64,000 nt of DNA, from the NCBI GenBank assembly GCA_014871385.1, contig CM026421.1, positions 22,310,865 through 22,374,864 on the forward strand. The letters run 5' to 3'. Source of the DNA: Ceratodon purpureus (Eukaryota > Streptophyta > Bryopsida > Pseudoditrichales > Ditrichaceae). The notes under the pieces are model-generated. The model saw nothing but the letters and a program-made list of their open reading frames with translations, made no database searches and was not told the DNA's origin. Shown one piece after another: positions 25,971-37,558 of the stretch (the stretch's first letter is position 1; every line of letters starts with the position of its first letter). The translations under genes and the position numbers were made by a program.

Positions 25971-28348
25971 CTATACAATGAAGGATCCTCCATCATGTTC
26001 TGGTTTGTGACTACATTCAAAATCAAGATGCACATATGCTCGCTCCACTTCTGGCATAGCCTCCAGCTTGTTTTGAAGCGTTTCTCCGATGTTATGTGCT
26101 TCTCGCAACAGCATATCTTCTGGTAACTCTATGTCCACCTGAGCAGAAAAAAAATCGTGAGTCCAATTAACATAATATTTCTTTTTTTCCAAATGCAAGT
26201 TATTATTTGAATAGAGATTAGATGAATGGCCTTAGGTGGATCACCTCTGTCTTACCTCCACAAAGTATAATCCTCCAAGCATATAAGCCCGTATAGTATC
26301 CAGTCGCCGGATCTTTGGGTGATGGTTGTAGGCTACATATGTCACTAGTTGTAAAAATTCTGGTGGAGCAGATTGTCCAACCAACGATCCTGGTAACGAT
26401 GCGAACTTCCATGTCAGATGCATCCTTGAGTAAGCCAATGTTGGGATTCAAATAAAAAATATCCTGCTTCTAGATAAAACATTCGACAAAACAAGAGTTG
26501 CATTCACGCGCCATATAAGACATCATCCTGCCTCAAGAATCACCATTCACACAACAGAGAAATATTGCTCAAGCCGGCAGCCAAGTAAACAATGGATAAG
26601 GAGGTACCAGCATTCTCAATGAGAGTTTTGCTCCAGTTCGAGATGGTGTACAGAGCTAGCAATATGGCCCCAGCTGGATCTATCCACCATTTTGACCAAT
26701 CGGCAAGGAGGGCGGCTGCTAAGCCTACCGAATTCGTCAACATGTCAAGTTTGTGATCCTGGAGATACAGAAGTAAGAAATGGTTAAGTACTATCACAAA
26801 ACCTTGTTGCAGATATTGCGAGTTTTTCATTTGAAAATTTCGAACGGTAACAGCGCAACACTACTACCAGTTTACTAATGCAAAGTACTCTATCAGATAG
26901 ATTCGTAAAAGTTTCGATTAGGTCTTTTCTGAAGGCTAAGATTGTCAATATGAAGCATGGGTTGATTACCGTGGCGTAAGTTTGCACAATTTCACTTCGA
27001 AAGGTGCGGCAGTAAAGGAAAAGGCCTAGCTTGCTGAGGATAACAGTAGACATCACAGTTATAAGCCATACGCGCTCTCTGTTATCCAAACTATAGGTGC
27101 TGTCTCCTTCAATCAACTCCTGTACACCTGTAAGCAAGACTTGCAAACCGAGAGATGCCATGATTGCAGCGAATACTACGATTCCGACTGGCTGTACTCG
27201 AGACTTGCCGATGGGGTACTTGTACTTGTTGATGTGCTGCATGGACCACTTCGTAAACCAAAGAATGGCCCCAGCGAGCAAGTCCAACAGGGAATCCAAT
27301 GCGGATGCTACAATGGCTAACGACCCGCTCCTTGCAGCCGCAATCACCTGATTCACTCCAAGTACATTTGTTGATTATACCAAATTAGGACTTATTTTAG
27401 AATTTGCATTTGAAGGTACCAGATTCAACCTGGTGTCTGACGATCTTAGTGTCATAAATGCAAAAGCAAAGATGAAAAAGATAGTGAGATGCAAGACAGA
27501 GATACCAGAAGAGTAGATTCTCAGGCACCAACATGTAAGTAGGGAGAGCGGTGTGTACGAAGTAGGGTTTTCTGAAATGATAAAAATCATTTCTGAGTGG
27601 CAAGGCATGTGAATTCTCACGTACCTTGATAATGAAGAGAAACAGATTAGTGCAGTAGGAGAAATTGATAGCAAAGCTTTCACGAGGCTCTTCTTGATCA
27701 CCAGAGCCGGTATTTCTCGCGGTCATTGAATCAATCTCGTGAAACCTCGCAAGCATTTCCCTCTGCTTCCGGTTGTACTCCCGTTGCCCTGGAAAATGAG
27801 CGATTAGGCCGGAAAGCTCAGTTTAGTGTGGATGCCAGAAATTCATTTGAACTTTTGGTACCCGAAATGTACCTTTCAAGTGTTGTACTGTTCGCAGATC
27901 TACTGAGTTCTAGTATTGCTTTTGATATGTCATGACAAGCTAAGGCGACTAATGTGGATTCTGCTCTTGCTATGCTCTTGCAAATGTTCATATGATTCTA
28001 TCTGTAGCAAATTCAAATCGAAATGGCAAGAATATTGAAATTAGGTGTTAGTTCTATAATTTAAGATTTAGGGGAGCCTATGATTGCTCAATGCCGTTGT
28101 CTCAAATGCGTACCTTCGGAATGATTGTGCGATTCGCAGAATTCGTCCCCTGACAAGACGCAGTGATACTTATATTTCCACTTGCTTGAATTCTCTGACA
28201 CTACTGGAAGTGTTGCTTCATCGGCGTCGAAATTCCGAGAGCGGACGGAGCCATTCGCTTTCTCACCTCTGTCCGTTTCAATGCTCTCATTGCTTTGTAA
28301 CAGAGGCTCGTGAACGCCATTCTCCTCCATCTCACTAGATCCACTCAT
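25971..28348 (-). CDS. MTP: Mn-type cation diffusion facilitator (metal tolerance protein)
   Basis: Six exons on the minus strand: 28114-28348, 27625-27788, 26970-27347, 26608-26758, 26256-26389, 25971-26138. All phases agree, giving 409 aa. It matches the plant MTP8-11 (Mn-CDF) group: [14 protein letters not shown] before the first membrane span, [53 protein letters not shown] and the C-terminal cytosolic domain ending CSHKPEH. The two metal-site motifs are D151SLLD155 and D260HKLD264. The DxxxD form, rather than HxxxD, is typical of manganese-selective members. By family it exports Mn2+ from the cytosol into vacuole or Golgi-type compartments by proton antiport. The N-terminus has an EPLL dileucine-like signal. 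No lesions were seen. Confidence 0.93.
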
Positions 28349-30462
28349 CAAACAGAACACCGAGCTTGAGCGATGACGATATCGTTGGCACACAACAACC
28401 TACAATAATTCACTACGTTTTCCACTTCACACTATTCATAGGGCTTAAGGCCAGCATGCATAAAGTCTTCATATCCACCGGGTGACCAATCCTCTAACCT
28501 GCTCTTCAATCAGACCAGTTCTATTATGAAAAATCCCTCCTAATTCCAAACTGCGCATTGAATCCAACCGTATAATTCTCTCTCACGATCCTTCTTCACC
28601 TCTCACAAGCTTGGCTCCGAAAGTTGAAAATCTTGTGGCAAAAAATAACAAAGTTGATCATCTCAGGGTTTCTGTTCACAATGAACAAGCACAGGTAGAC
28701 ATTCGCAGAGATGCGAACTTATTACAAATAACATCCACTACAACTGAAATTTGCCAAGTCTGGTTCTGACACCAATTCAACGAATTCGCTAACCGATGGT
28801 CCAGTATACAACTTGATCAGCACCAATTCTGCGCCACTTGAATCGGATCCCCGCCCATCTCCACTCCTCAAAGCGAAATCGCGTCGGAAGTGAACCCACT
28901 ACAAGTTTTCTGAATCCGATTCCAAAAACTCAAGAACCAATCATCCAGAACGTCGCAACTACAATCACTGAACTCCAATTCTCCGCTCCTCCAACTCATC
29001 AAACAACAAACCACTGTCACTCACTCCCCAACCCAGTGGTCCAAAGATCTACAACTCCAATCCAACATGAATTGCCCAATCTACAACTACAACTCCAGTC
29101 CAACCATGAACCTCCTCCTGATCCAGTCCTCAAAACGAATCAACTAGACTTGCTAGAATGTCATAAAAATCGCAACTAAACTGACTCATCTCCGGAGTGA
29201 TCGAATCCAACGACCAGCAACGTCATCGATCAAGTGATCGATAACTGTGACAGTGTGGGCGAGTGAGCCGGCATAGCGATGGCGATGGTGGTCAGTGATG
29301 GTCAGTGATGGTTGCAACTTGCGAGTGGGCATGGCAGGACACTAGACGCTAGACGCAGCGTCACGAGGAGTCGACGAAGCGTGGATCGGGGGAGCTGGGC
29401 GTGCATGCGTGCGACAGGTGCGTCCTCGGGCACTGGATTGCGGACGTTGTCAGCGACTGAGTGCGAGCTCATGACTCATGCGAATGTTCGATCTGCCAAT
29501 GACCGGGTTCTCCAAGTTGGTTTTTCTCCGAGTGTTTTTCTCAGAGCATTTTTCTAATGTTAAGTTATTATTTGTTTTGGCACAAGTCCAGGTTCTAAAG
29601 TTTGTTGTTTCATTCACGCCGACCTTCTGTACTAGGAGTACCAGCTAGTGAGTCATGTGGTGGGTGTGTATATTTTTGTTATATTTCCAACATAGAAAAT
29701 GTATTTTGATGTCATGTAGACACGGTTTGTACTGTTGTAGCAGGACATGGTACGAGGGTGGAAGGGAGGACCACCCAACTGCCACTAAGAATTTTTGCAC
29801 ATGTGGAGGTGTGCAATTTTGTCTCACTTCTCCATGCGAGAAGTACAGTTCATCCTTCATATCCATCCTTCATATCCATCCTTCATATGTGTTGACAGTT
29901 GGGAGCAAAGTAACTTGTACAACCTATGTGGTGTTGACACTTATCAAAGGTCAATATTTTTTCTCAAATACTGAAACAAATTGATGAACTTATACTGTAT
30001 ATGTTAGTCTACCAATTCCTTATTTCCCAGAATAATGGAACAATTAATGAACCTTTCTTTGTTACTCGCATTATTGAAAAAAGTCTAGGAAAATAGATCC
30101 TTAAGCTTCTCAAATACGTAAAGATTCAAAAAAATAAAACTCTATTTTGATGTCTAATTACATGTCCAAACTGAAGGTGCACGAGCCTTCACATTCAAAA
30201 ATGATTTCCGAGCAGGATCTTCGTGGAGAACTTCAGAAGGCCTCACGTGACTGGTAACAGACATGCACTCGTATTGAGCGGATATCAAGCTCTAGATCGT
30301 TTAGTCATTTTGAGAAAAGCTACGACATCGAAATCACAATACAATTATGTTTTCAAAAAAATGAAATTTTGAAATGGCGGACTCAAGTTGTTTGTAACTG
30401 TACATTACCTCCATTTGAGGAGGTTTGTCTTTCAATCTTTAGGTTTGACAAGTTGATCAAAC
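28349..30462. other. upstream region of MTP, no gene recognised
   Basis: It should hold the MTP promoter near 28.35-28.9 kb. A 113-codon Ser/Thr/Pro-rich frame (28838-29179) is low in complexity and probably not coding. Around 29850-29887 a CTTCATATCCATC phrase is repeated three times. No protein family was recognised. Confidence 0.5.
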
Positions 30463-32790
30463 TCAAATTTCGAGAACTTCTTGCTCAATATTGTCTACCT
30501 TCAAGTTACCATCCTTAGCCATCAACACATGGAAGATTTTTTTAGAGCACACCGGCCCAATTTTACTACCGGAGCCAAAAACACTCTCCCTTCGCACATC
30601 TTGTAGAAGGAGTTCCTTCTGTCTTTCCTATAGAGAGGAAAGAAGAAAAGGATCAAAGTTTATACACAAAAACATTGAGCTCTTGAAAGGCCTGATAAAT
30701 GTAAAATTTTGAATTTGCACCAGAAGACCTAAAATCTACTGAATCACATTGTAAACTGTAATCCAAAACAAACAAAAGGACACTATATATCTACATGCTT
30801 ACCGTCTTCTCTTTGTCGAGGTACTCCGTGAGCAACGACCTCATTGTTGGGTACGCCTTGCCAATAGAAACTGCACAAGGTCCCGAAACCTTGGGGATCG
30901 CAACAAGGACTTTCAACCTGCGGAAGAAGAATTTAAGAGATTCAATCCTCGTATAGACTCCTCGTTATTGCAAAGAACATTATTAATAATGCTGATGAAA
31001 ATTGATATTGTACTAACCAAGACTTACCATAAGTTTTGCCTAATTTCTTCCTTGAATGCATCATGATGTCGAACGTGCTCACCGTTCTTTAGCACTTGAA
31101 ATTTTGACAGCTTTGGCATGTTTCAAAAAAAAGAATTAGCAAAGTTCAAATCAGAAGAAACTGAAATTTGTAACACACATGTCAACCACATAATGGGGGA
31201 AGAAGAAGTCTTACCTGTAATATGAATCGGCTAAGATGGGCATCAACCCGGCCACGTGATCAGAAACTTCGGCTTCATCGACGCACAGGCGTGAGTGGAC
31301 ATCAATGAAGTTTGTCAACAAACCTGCCAGAGCCTAAAACCTGATAATTAATGACAATAAGTTCAATACTTACAGGATGCTGTTGATATTCAAAACTTGT
31401 ATGGGCTTGACAATTGATGATTGGTGCAACTGTAAATGGTACACGGTAGTCCAGACGCTTGGGTATAAGGAAAAACTAAGAAGACATGCATGAAGTACCA
31501 AAAACTCAGGGAAACTAACCTTTTCAACAGGAGGACGGTTCCATCCAATGTTAGTTGGATCATGAGGGGATTGATACTGATCCTGATCCCTGTAAACCCA
31601 AATTTCATGAGTGTATCTCAACCTATTGAATGGGTTGTTAATCATAACAATTTGGCAGAGATAGATCACTTACTTCTTTTTGAAGAATGCCGTAAGCTTA
31701 TTCACCATATAGCAGATGGTGTACCCAGGGTAAAGCCGTTGTGCTTTTCGTACGTGGGAGTGTAAGGAAGATTCAGCCACCATCATTGAAAATTCCTCAG
31801 CTTCAAAGATAAAAACCATGTACTGTATATCAACATCTTCGTAAACCACCTACACATCATCAAGTAGCCACATTTTCAGCATATTAGGCACATCTTCAGC
31901 AACTTAATCATGTAGAAATTTGAATTCTTCATAACACAAAAATTTCATCATATCAAATATACCTGGGAGCCTGTAATATCGTCTTGACTTCCGATCTTGA
32001 TCTCCTGGCTATCCAGAATGGAGCGCTTAGTGCGCCAGGTAATAGAACTCTCGAGAAGATTTTAATCCACTTTCAAGGTCAGGTTTTGTTGTGCAAACCG
32101 GCTCAAGAGTTGACCCCCAATAAGTCCTTTTTCAACCACTTTTGGGACCACAACTGCGACCATTTCTTTCAAAGCAGCCTTGCCTTTGAACTTTTCCACG
32201 TCTTGTTCAGCTTTTCTCCTATCGGCAGCTGCTATCTTTGCAGCTGCTTTGCGAGCTTTTTCATCCTAGTGACATACACCAACAACTAAGAAATGTAGAT
32301 CTACCATATAACACCATAATCACAAACTATGTTTACATTTCACCCGATAACCTCATGTGAGATGGCACATTGCGTACCTCCTTTTTTTACTTGATCTCTT
32401 CATGCTGCCTCTTTTTCGCTTCTTCTTTTTCTCGCTTCTTCTCTGCTCTTTCAGCCTGTTTCCGTTCTAACTCAAGTTCCTTCTCCCTCAGCCTTCGTTG
32501 TCGCTCCTCTTCTCTCAACTCTTTACCTCTTGAAGCACTCCTCTGGGACTCCAGAGTCAGATCCACATGGTTTTGGGAAGAGACGTTACTTGGGGGAGTA
32601 ACGTCACGAGGGGGAGCAGCGTCAGAAGGGAAAGCAACAATAGAAGGGGAAGCAACGTACATCACATTTTTGTCTTTTAGCTAGAGGTTCTTCAACGTCA
32701 ACCTCAACCTCAAACTCAACCTCAACCTCAGGGGCCCAATCTTGACTCCATTGAATAAATCTAGTCGAGATAAAAAACATTACGGTGAAC
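30463..32790 (-). pseudogene. EME1: EME1-like Holliday-junction endonuclease subunit, broken
   Basis: Minus-strand exon blocks follow the plant EME1 order: acidic and NLS-like start (PLAKRQK), charged coiled coil (32378-32665), KVVEKGLIGGQLLSRFA (31963-32265), FIFEAEEF...YPGYTICYMVNKLTAF (31674-31849), GWNRPPVEK (31520-31589), DVHSRLCVDEAEVSDHVAGL (31215-31333), KLSKFQVLKNGEH (31028-~31114), LKVLVAIPKV...YPTMRSLL (30803-30917), and a C-terminal exon ending VLEI (30463-30627). Splice phases still fit. Lesions are TAA at 32387-32389, TAA at 32062-32064, a probable frameshift near 32665 and a lost acceptor near 31115. Intact EME1 pairs with MUS81 to cut branched recombination intermediates. The breaks are left as they stand. 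Confidence 0.82.
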
Positions 32791-32997
32791 CATCCCTTCC
32801 CTCAGCCATTAAACTATGAAACGAGACCCTTACAAATAATACTTTTGCCGATACAAGCCCTAATGATGTGGTACGAAGAGTTCGAATTGAAACTTTGTTA
32901 ATCTGGCAATTAAAAAATACTTGTACTTTACTATATTGTTAAAAAGGAAATAACGAAAATGTGACTTCTTGGAAGAAGTGAAAGCTACCAACATACT

Positions 32998-34060
32998 TAT
33001 CAGTCGTTTCTGAAGGCGGTACGCTTTTCTAGTCCAAGGCATCGGAATGCACAAAGTCACAATTCTCCGGTATGGATAGGTCGAGGCCTTTTCCAGATGG
33101 ACCACCACTACAACATCTGATCCCTCTGACGAGTTGATAAGTCATTGCGATAAGGTGAAATAAAAACTCGAATGCTTTAAACTGTCCAAGTTTTAATGGC
33201 GTCAACGCCTGCATGAAGCTCGACCATTTTAGGTCCTATTATATCTATCTTCTGCAGCCTCCTTAGTGACGCTTCAATACCTACCCAAGACCATCGTCAA
33301 CATATTAGTATTTCACAAACAACATCACCATCTTACCACCAGTCAACGGTAACAACAGAATACGTGTGGAACAAGCATCAGAATTACGTGTAGAAACAAG
33401 CAATATATTTTCCCTGCTTCTATTTGCAACTCAGATACCCTCAAGAATATTATGCGCAAAAATTGGACAACACCTAAGCATATCTAAATCATTTTAGAAG
33501 CTCATATAATTATGCGTCGATGAACCTCGCAGCACGATCAACATTATCAATATATAGCTGCTCAATGACCCAGTGCCCCACCACATCGCCACTCTCCTCA
33601 CTAAATCTGAAACTGAGGTAACCAGAAGAATTCCCCTGCCACACTCGTAGTAGACCTATTATTTAAAAACACTGAAGAAACCAGTAGTTACAGGACAGAA
33701 TCGTGTTCTTGGTGATGACCTGAATGCCATCACTAAGCCAAAGAAATGCGTTCAACACTCCGAGGTCCATTACTTACATTACTTAGATTACTGTCATTAA
33801 GCATACAGAACATGAGTGAAGAGATTCATAGAACGAGGTAAGAAAAAATGAGCACCAGAGTATTAGCAAGCCAAAAGCTAGCCGGTGCAAGTTCAAAGTC
33901 GCCATCCTCAAACAGACTCCCAGAGCTCAGATCCTCCCACTAGACACATCCATCCACCACGAAAGGTTACTTGCACAAAACCACATCAACTATCATCACA
34001 ACAAAACATGCAATTCAACACACATGTGCCAAAATACACATCTCTAGTCACAAAAAAACC
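32998..34060 (-). pseudogene. fragment of a second TrmA-type methyltransferase gene copy
   Basis: Minus-strand sequence aligns with exons and introns of the intact gene at 7.6-12.8 kb. Part of intron 9 and exon 10 (GAGCTCTGGGAGTCTG, ~33856-33970), exon 11 (GAAGCGTCACTAAGGAGG, ~33197-33281) and exon 13 (AGGGATCAGATGTTGTAGTG, ~32998-33144) are recognisable. Exon 12 is missing. Multiple frameshifts and stops exist. Intron sequence is retained, so this is a DNA-level duplicate and not a retrocopy. It sits directly upstream of the EME1 pseudogene in the same orientation. Confidence 0.85.
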
Positions 34061-34773
34061 CATTAAACCCCTAAAAGAAGCCCTAAAGAGATCCAAGAAT
34101 TCGACACACCAAAAGACTTAAAACTCAAATTACAACTATCTCAAACACATGAAACAAAATGATTCTATTGCGAAGAGGGATGACTTACATCACATTGCAA
34201 ATGTATCCCTCAAACATAAAACCTCCACATACTCCTGCCACCAAAAAAACATCTCAATCAGCTTCAAATCATGGAAAATATATAAATTCTGAAGCAAATT
34301 CAAAATGCCTATATAATTGAATGGTGAGCTTCCCACTACTCATACGGCTCAAAAACTGAACGAGACTCCACAATGGGAGAAAATCTTCTGGGAAAACCAC
34401 AATCATACATGATGAGAAACCTTTGGAGCTGGTGCATGGTGCAGTGAACTTACCCAACTTGCCTGAGCCTCCACATTGTCGAATTTGGTTCTCAGAAACG
34501 CACTGAAATTAGTTTGATGAGCAATCTGTTGCGAATTCTGAGAGTACAGAGAGAGTGAAGAGTGGTTTGGTGGTTTGAGAGTGGATTCTGGCATGAGCCT
34601 ACATGCGCACAAACCCTAGAGGAGCCCTTGCGAAGTGACGAAGATGCTCTTGTGTTGTGATGATGTATTGCTTCGGAATCCTTATCTTTCTTGTTCTTTA
34701 TTCTATGCATTCAAGAGCGTTGGCGACTTGTTATTTTGGTATGTTTCTAAACTTGAGTGCCATGGTGTTGACA
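34061..34773. other. no gene recognised
   Basis: A minus-strand frame near 34403-34612 (MCACRLMPESTLKPPNH...) follows a telo-box-like CTAGGGTTTG on that strand and could be a 5' exon remnant. It has no recognisable domain. Confidence 0.35.
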
Positions 34774-34850
34774 GGGTATTGGGCGGGTATTGGGCGGGTA
34801 TTGGGCGGGTATTGGGCAGGTATTGGGCGGGTATTGGGCGGGTATTATGG
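34774..34850 (+). repeat. 11-bp minisatellite, 7 copies
   Basis: Seven tandem units of GGGTATTGGGC. One copy starts with A and the last is diverged. ORFs crossing it read repetitive GYWAGIGRVL-like peptides and are not credible genes. Confidence 0.95.
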
Positions 34851-36110
34851 TGGTATAGATGGATTATTGAAGTATCAGTTGAGAACACTGCACAGTCAAT
34901 TCTTGCCATGGAACATGTGGTAAATATACTTGTGTTCAACACCTTATACTGATACGGGAGGTGTGGAATCAAAAATACTGTATTTTTATAGAAAGGTAGC
35001 AGCACTATAAACAGACACTTTCAGAGCCTATTTGTTAATTAAATGGCAGAAGAGGTGAAAAAATAAATGCACAAAGGTTGAGCAAACATAGAGAATATGA
35101 ATTAAAAAAAAATCAATTTTTTTGAAGTTGTATTAAATTTTTGATGAACTTCCAAAGGTTCAAAAAATTAAGATATAGTAATAACTGGTAGGTACTTTTA
35201 AAAACCAACAATACCAGGCTACTAAATAGAAGAGTATTGAATTAAAAAGTAAACCACTAAAGAGCCAATGACATAGTCCAAAAATGGTGCGACTTTGTCA
35301 TATTGATGTGGGTCTAAAATTAAAGTGTTATTGGTTCTACACCATCAATAGTGCTCTTACCTAAATTACCTTAAGACTTGAATATGGATTTGAACATTAC
35401 CAATATGGAATTAATGGCTACCGTATGTGACAGGTCAGTTCAACGGAAATTAAATTAAAATTAAAATCGCCGAAAAATCCAGAAATTTCTATTTTTAGGA
35501 AAAATGATATTTATACTCAAAAAGCACGAAATTGGCACGAAAATTGAACTGTCAAATTGAAAATCCTAAAAAAGTAATAATTATTCAACAGTAGGGTGTC
35601 AAACCGGCCTATCACGTACGTTAATACTCTAGATAGCTAATAAACATAGAAGAGTTTGGTGGTCTCTCCGTATTTGGCATGTGAATGTCCGGTGGTCTCA
35701 AAGAAGATCACTTTTAAAAAATATAATAGAAACTAATTTTTTGTGAATTTAGAGACCACTAAGCTCTTACACAATACACATAGTAAAACGACTAAGTTCT
35801 TCCATGCATCTCAACATTTTGGAGTAAAAAGTAATAAATCAACACTAAAACCAAACTAATGATATTATTTAATTATTCAAAGTGGCTTTCAAGATAACCA
35901 TATTGTCTCATATTCAAACAAATTCTTTGTAAATATCCAATATTTTAAGAAATTTTGACAAAATGAAAAAGTTGATGTCATTGACAAATATACATTCTAC
36001 AAAAGTATGTATTTTAAAACAATTATTTTTGAAATTGACATCAAATCAAATGTTCAGATATTTAGAGCACGAAGAGCCTCTTCTCATTTAAAACCTTAAT
36101 TTAGTGAATG
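34851..36110. other. AT-rich intergenic, no gene recognised
   Basis: No credible ORF or structured repeat was seen. Confidence 0.6.
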
Positions 36111-36281
36111 GTCTAAGGGTCCGTTTAGACAATGGCCGAATTTCGAGAGGAGAAGCGTCCCAATGAAAATACAGGAATGGCCAAAGTTCCTCCTCTCGCC
36201 CTTCATACTAGAGGCCCAAGTCCAAAGGACGTCACTAGCAAAGGAGCCTAGCTGGCAACACTTTTAGCAAGTTTTGGCGTC

Positions 36282-36359
36282 AAAAGTTTCTCCTCTCGAT
36301 CAAAGTTTGGGTCGAGCAAAATGCTCGACCCAAACTTCTGTCAAGAGGAGAAACTTTTA
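36282..36359. repeat. long hairpin, ~35-bp arms
   Basis: The left arm ends AAGTTTGGGTCGAGC. A 5-nt loop (AAAAT) follows, and the right arm starts GCTCGACCCAAACTT. The outer part pairs AAAAGTTTCTCCTCT with AGAGGAGAAACTTTT. There are only a few mismatches in the middle. Confidence 0.95.
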
Positions 36360-36548
36360 TTTCCTTAAAATAATTAAAATCTGATAGAATCTCGACCATT
36401 AGATGGAAAAAGGCAAATTTTTTCAAGGATAAAGTCGGTTGTCTCTCTCTTCTCGCCCTCTTTGTCTTGTGCCTTTGGTTTTGGTCCAAATTGTTTTTGC
36501 CCTTGGTTTTTGTTGTTTTGCTCTAGTTTTTTTTCGCAATTTTTTTGA

Positions 36549-37545
36549 TGGATCAATTTTCTCAAGAAGGAGAGTTTTTTAGGCAAGAAGGGAGGATGGG
36601 CTTAGAATTTTTTTTTTGAGGATCAATTCTTTTGGTGCATTTCAGCCATTTTCAGCACCTAGAAGAGAGGAAAGTGTGAAAGATATGGAAGTTGAGAGGG
36701 TTGAGAGAGTTGAGGAAAGGGTTGTAGAAGAGGAGTAGGATTGTGAGATTGTAGGGACTTCAAAGAAAAGGGTTGCTCCAAAGAACAAGGCTGCCCTAAA
36801 AAAGAAAGCTACAAAAGTAGAATTGAAGGTTGAAGGAGAAGAAGGGAATCGGACTTGACTTGATTTCGAGGTACATCAACTCATTGCCTCGAAGGAAGAG
36901 ATGGAGCCTGAGTTTGTTAGGAACGGCAAAAAACAAGGTAAGAAAATCCTAAATCTAGCTATTGTTTTTTTCAAATAAAAATGTCGATTTGTAAGATTTT
37001 GTGAGGCTTATTTCAAGGCCTAAAGGCCTAAAGGCATTTGCCTTTGTCCCGTGCTCGTGTCCTAGCCCCATTTTCCCTCAAGGAATTTTTCACAAGTTGT
37101 CATAAAGGTTTGTACCTCATACCCTCCCCATACGGCTCGGAGCCTTCTATCGAGACCAATCCACCAACCCACTTGGTGACAAAGGATTGCCACCAACTTC
37201 CTTTACCTACCTCCCAATCCTTCAATTTCCTCCCTATACTTGTTGAAATATTTTTGGATGTGTCGTTTTTTATTGTTTTCTTCACTGTTTTATTGTTTTT
37301 GAGTGTAGGTATTGATACTTGGATGCGTCTTCATGCGAGGATGGTCGTTATGCTCCCGAGATTCAACCGAACAACCTAAGCGTACTGTATAAAATTCAAT
37401 TAGATTTTTGCATTGTAGAAAGAGGACAAATTTGCGATTTGAATTTCAGATAACAACTGGCAAGAAAGCAAATTTTATGAGGCTCTAGATCAATGGTACC
37501 ATCAAGCCGGCCAAGTTTTCAAACATGTTTCAGCAACAACAAACG
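36549..37545 (+). pseudogene. decayed transposon-associated charged protein
   Basis: The frame starts MDQFSQEGEFFRQEGRMGL, breaks at a T-run (TGA at 36619-36621), and resumes with MEVERVERVEERVVEEE, then TAG (36736-36738), KKRVAPKNKAALKKKATKVE, TGA (36857-36859), and FEVHQLIASKEEMEPEF...KKQG before a possible GTAAG donor. A further exon-like piece reads NNWQESKFYEALDQWYHQAGQVF (~37452-37520). The layout recalls Myb/trihelix-like helper proteins of plant DNA transposons. The assignment is tentative. Confidence 0.4.
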
Positions 37546-37558
37546 ATAGTACGGATTT

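Noticed and set aside
28838-29179. 113-codon Ser/Thr/Pro-rich ORF
   Set aside because: Low complexity, no domain, sits in the MTP upstream region.
34635-34952. 105-codon ORF reading GYWAGIGRVL-like repeats
   Set aside because: Created by the 11-bp minisatellite.
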